Source: UBA5078 sp040384465 (GTDB lineage Bacteria; Pseudomonadota; Gammaproteobacteria; Pseudomonadales; Pseudohongiellaceae). From it: a stretch of 64,000 nt of DNA. Where the stretch lies: NCBI GenBank assembly GCA_040384465.1, contig JAZKJF010000003.1:62001-126000 (forward strand). Reading direction: 5' to 3'. Below the pieces are notes generated by a model that saw only the letters and a list, made by a program, of their open reading frames with translations, did not search any database and was not told the DNA's origin. Position 1 is the first letter of the stretch, and each line of letters begins with the position of its first letter. A program made the translations under genes and the position numbers. Below, piece after piece: positions 61,869 through 64,000 of the stretch.

Positions 61869-62861
61869 ATGAGTAAAGATATAAAAAATCTGGTTTCAGC
61901 GTTCTGCATGACCATTGTGGCGAGCATTACCTTGTTTGGCATATCGATGGACTCTTATGCACAGACCTACCGTAGTGGTCAGCATCTGGAACCTGCATTC
62001 GAAGGCTGGCGGGAAAATGAGGACGGTACTTTCAGTTTCATTTTCGGATACATGAATGAAAACTGGGAAGAAGAACTAAACATCCCTGTCGGCGAAAACA
62101 ACCATTTCTCCCCAGGTGATCCGGAAAGAGGTCAGCCCACACACTTTCTGCCACGAAGAAATCGTTTCACTTTTGAAGTAGTCGTGCCTTCCGACTGGGG
62201 CGACAAGGAATTGGTGTGGACCTTGACCTCTCCCAACGGAATCGTCCGACAGGCCTATGCATCGCTGGCCCGCGATTACGTAGTGGATAATGTGGTGATC
62301 GCTTCGGAAACGGGCTCACTTGGCCCAGGAACCAGCAGCCCGGAGTCTCGCTCCAATACTCCTCCTGAAGTCTCAATCATTGGCGATCCCATCAGAACCG
62401 TCCAAGTCGGACAACCTCTGCGAATAAGCACGGAAGTCCATGATGATGGGTTACCGCGAACCGTCAATATCATGGAGCAAGCCCGACGTTTTGCCCGAGC
62501 CACCGGAGCTGGTGCAGCTGCGGCGTTTATTACTCCCGACGCAGTCAACAAAATGCGCATGATGAGCCCCCCTCAAAAAATCACTGTAGGCAAAATCAAT
62601 GGTCTCTATCTTTCGTGGAATGTGTACCGTGGTGACGGCGCCGTCCAGTTCAATCCCCCTCAGTCCAAGGTATGGGAGGATACGCGGGCCGGATCGAACT
62701 CTCCTTGGGGAGGCCTCTGGACTCCTCCTGCGATTCCTGAAAACGGAGTGTACGAGGTGGAAGTGACTTTTCAGGAGCCCGGGCGCTATGTGTTGTGGGC
62801 CAGGGCTGATGATGGTGGGTTATTTCACGATCAATACATTGAGGTCAACGTGACTCCATAG
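61869..62861 (+). CDS. Secreted protein of unknown function (330 residues)
   Basis: A signal peptide (VSAFCMTIVASITLFGISMDSYAQ) is followed by two parts. Residues about 35-140 carry EPAFEGWRENEDGTFSFIFGYMNENWEEELNIPVGENN and QPTHFLPRRNRFTFEVVVPSDW, a pattern I have seen in unnamed exported proteins of several phyla. The second part looks like an Ig/FN3-like region (PPEVSIIGDP, VYEVEVTFQEPGRYVLWARADDGGLFHDQYIEVNV). No catalytic motif is visible. It is probably a beta-sandwich binding protein, and it converges on a DUF5916-like outer-membrane protein. Confidence 0.7.
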   Translation: MSKDIKNLVSAFCMTIVASITLFGISMDSYAQTYRSGQHLEPAFEGWRENEDGTFSFIFGYMNENWEEELNIPVGENNHFSPGDPERGQPTHFLPRRNRFTFEVVVPSDWGDKELVWTLTSPNGIVRQAYASLARDYVVDNVVIASETGSLGPGTSSPESRSNTPPEVSIIGDPIRTVQVGQPLRISTEVHDDGLPRTVNIMEQARRFARATGAGAAAAFITPDAVNKMRMMSPPQKITVGKINGLYLSWNVYRGDGAVQFNPPQSKVWEDTRAGSNSPWGGLWTPPAIPENGVYEVEVTFQEPGRYVLWARADDGGLFHDQYIEVNVTP

Positions 62862-62877
62862 GCAAAGACGTGTTGGA

Positions 62878-62911
62878 TATCTGGAAATGCATTCTCCTGC
62901 AAATCCAGATA
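62878..62911. terminator. Stem-loop at a convergent junction
   Basis: TATCTGGA (62878-62885) and TCCAGATA (62904-62911) form a perfect 8-bp stem with an 18-nt loop between the secreted-protein gene and the leftward barrel gene. It may terminate both. Confidence 0.45.
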
Positions 62912-62935
62912 CCCAAGGATGGGAACCTTCAGGTG

Positions 62936-64000
62936 CTAAGAGCCGAATCGATAGCGAAGCTTGATGGCAAGGGTGTCCACAATCCTGTCAGTCCACGCAT
63001 CCATCAGTAACTCCGGATACTCCTCAAAAGTGCTGTCCATCAGGTTTCCACCCCGAGTGTAGACAACGTACAAGTCCGATAGTGGGGCCAGTTCCCATCG
63101 GTAGCGAATCTGAAAAGTCATGCGACTGACGAGGAAGTCATCGGAGACATTGTCCGGATTAGGAACTTGCTGAAGATCATCCAGCTTGGCCGTGTTGACA
63201 CGATAGAACCGGTCTTCATAGGCCTTCAATCCTGTCCATTGAGCACTGAACCGCAGTTGCTGCTTGGCTGTAATGAAGTAGTCCAGTTCCAGTTCGGGAG
63301 ACCACTGCGTCGCTTCAAAGCTGGTGTATCTGCCACCTCCCCGATGTACCAGCAGCCCTTCCTTCACGCCATACTTCACACTGAGAGCTAACGAGAAGTT
63401 ATCGGTGGGGCGCAGATTCAGTGCCGCAGTCGTTTCGAGATCTTTCTTTCCTAGGTCACTCTGATTGCCATCAACGGTGAGGCCGTAGGCAATCAATGAT
63501 GCCTGATCACTGCGCCAGTCCATTATCACATTCCAGCGCTCCGGCACTCTGAAAGTGCCAGTCCCTCTGCCCAGCCGATCATCTACACGCGGATTGAAGT
63601 ACCTGACATCCACGCGAAGGTACGAGTTGTCTTCAAAGGTATAGTTGCGATTCGCGAGCAGGCCCAAGCGGACAGGAAGCCCCTGTGTATTCCACTGATT
63701 CACTATCTGATAACCGGTAGTCAGGGACCTCAGACCGGGGAGGTTGGAAACTGTCTTGCTGTAGTCATAGTCGAGCTGAATATGATCGTTCCTGCTGAGA
63801 AAACCCAGATCGTTCAAATCCAGTGTGTCATCCATGTAGGTCGAACGGATTCTGTGCTGAATGCCTCTGGCTGGCTGATAGAGCGCGTCCGCAAATCCAC
63901 CGGCTCCGGTCACTCCATCGACATCGCTGTACATGAGTTGACCATCGACGGTCCACCGGGCATCGGCCGAAAAATAATGCAGGTCCACACCGTTCACCAT
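62936..64000 (-). CDS. DUF5916-like outer-membrane protein, C-terminal part (start outside window)
   Basis: The visible 354 residues continue past the right edge. They consist of alternating beta strands with aromatic girdles (HIQLDYDYSKTV, RYTSFEATQWSPELELDYFITAKQQLRFSAQWTG) and end in LRYRFGS. The segment DTLDLNDLGFLSRND is typical of DUF5916 proteins, which carry an N-terminal CBM9-like domain (not visible here) and a barrel. The reading frame is open at 64000, so the gene is cut by the window, not broken. Function unknown; the family is often near peptidases or TonB receptors. Confidence 0.78.
   Translation of the reverse strand: MVNGVDLHYFSADARWTVDGQLMYSDVDGVTGAGGFADALYQPARGIQHRIRSTYMDDTLDLNDLGFLSRNDHIQLDYDYSKTVSNLPGLRSLTTGYQIVNQWNTQGLPVRLGLLANRNYTFEDNSYLRVDVRYFNPRVDDRLGRGTGTFRVPERWNVIMDWRSDQASLIAYGLTVDGNQSDLGKKDLETTAALNLRPTDNFSLALSVKYGVKEGLLVHRGGGRYTSFEATQWSPELELDYFITAKQQLRFSAQWTGLKAYEDRFYRVNTAKLDDLQQVPNPDNVSDDFLVSRMTFQIRYRWELAPLSDLYVVYTRGGNLMDSTFEEYPELLMDAWTDRIVDTLAIKLRYRFGS

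Overview
The window reads as a chromosomal contig of a GC-rich, aerobic, heterotrophic gammaproteobacterium. This rests on a TonB-dependent receptor, CusCBA/CopABCD copper genes, FadH, a NF038104-type lipoprotein, an Lnb/DUF4105 protein, and two families of REP-like palindromes that resemble those of Pseudomonas and its relatives. I cannot name the genus. No rRNA, tRNA, CRISPR array, prophage or intact insertion sequence was found. One 70-base run of N (4310-4379) is an assembly gap lying inside a REP palindrome.

Layout. 1-2.9 kb: the end of a TonB receptor, overlapped by an exported CbiX-like protein with a His-rich insert, then a secreted serine hydrolase preceded by a Fur-like dyad. 2.9-3.24 kb: a gene-free stretch packed with palindromes and a short duplication. 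3.2-9.2 kb: lipid catabolism (zinc alcohol dehydrogenase, enoyl-CoA hydratase/3-hydroxyacyl-CoA dehydrogenase fusion, thiolase, acyl-CoA dehydrogenase). 9.2-10 kb: a methyltransferase. 10.2-25.8 kb: a copper/silver resistance island with a CopA-type P-ATPase, a small membrane protein, CusS/CusR, periplasmic CopA-B-C-D, the CusC-CusB(CusF)-CusA efflux pump, a CopL-like small protein and a relic of a second copB. 26-30.9 kb: an endonuclease/exonuclease/phosphatase-family protein, cardiolipin synthase, a universal stress protein and FadH. 31.1-36.6 kb: an AT-rich GT-C-like membrane protein, an esterase, a split transporter-like/spermidine-synthase-like pair and a MATE transporter. 36.7-40.9 kb: an operon of two acyl-CoA dehydrogenases, a histidine phosphatase and an APH-type kinase. 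41-50.2 kb: mixed genes including an Lnb-domain protein, a small gene behind two LexA-like boxes, an aldo/keto reductase with a ThDP enzyme, a patatin/LysR pair and a divergent citrate synthase. 50.3-54.7 kb: a compact operon of a receiver protein, a TPR/YaiO-like outer-membrane protein, a membrane-anchored HEAT protein and a processive GT2, which looks like an envelope-glycan synthesis/export system related in parts to E. coli yaiO/yaiP. 54.7-57.9 kb: a FAD-oxidoreductase/SelD fusion and a TPR protein. 58-64 kb: two paralogous membrane AraC regulators flanking an exported HpcH/HpaI-like protein, then a secreted unknown and the start-less end of a DUF5916-like barrel.

How the parts work together. 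The copper genes cover cytosolic export (P-ATPase), periplasmic oxidation and binding (CopA, B, C), a membrane step (CopD) and periplasm-to-outside extrusion (CusCBA), all apparently under CusRS. The several acyl-CoA genes, FadH and the ThDP enzyme point to growth on lipids or related carboxylic acids. The most distinctive sequence-level observations are the REP palindromes. One arm has become coding sequence in the linker of the SelD fusion, and its four differences from the REP consensus are two compensatory base pairs. Another pair carries a symmetric 17-nt expansion that gives a perfect 43-bp inverted repeat.
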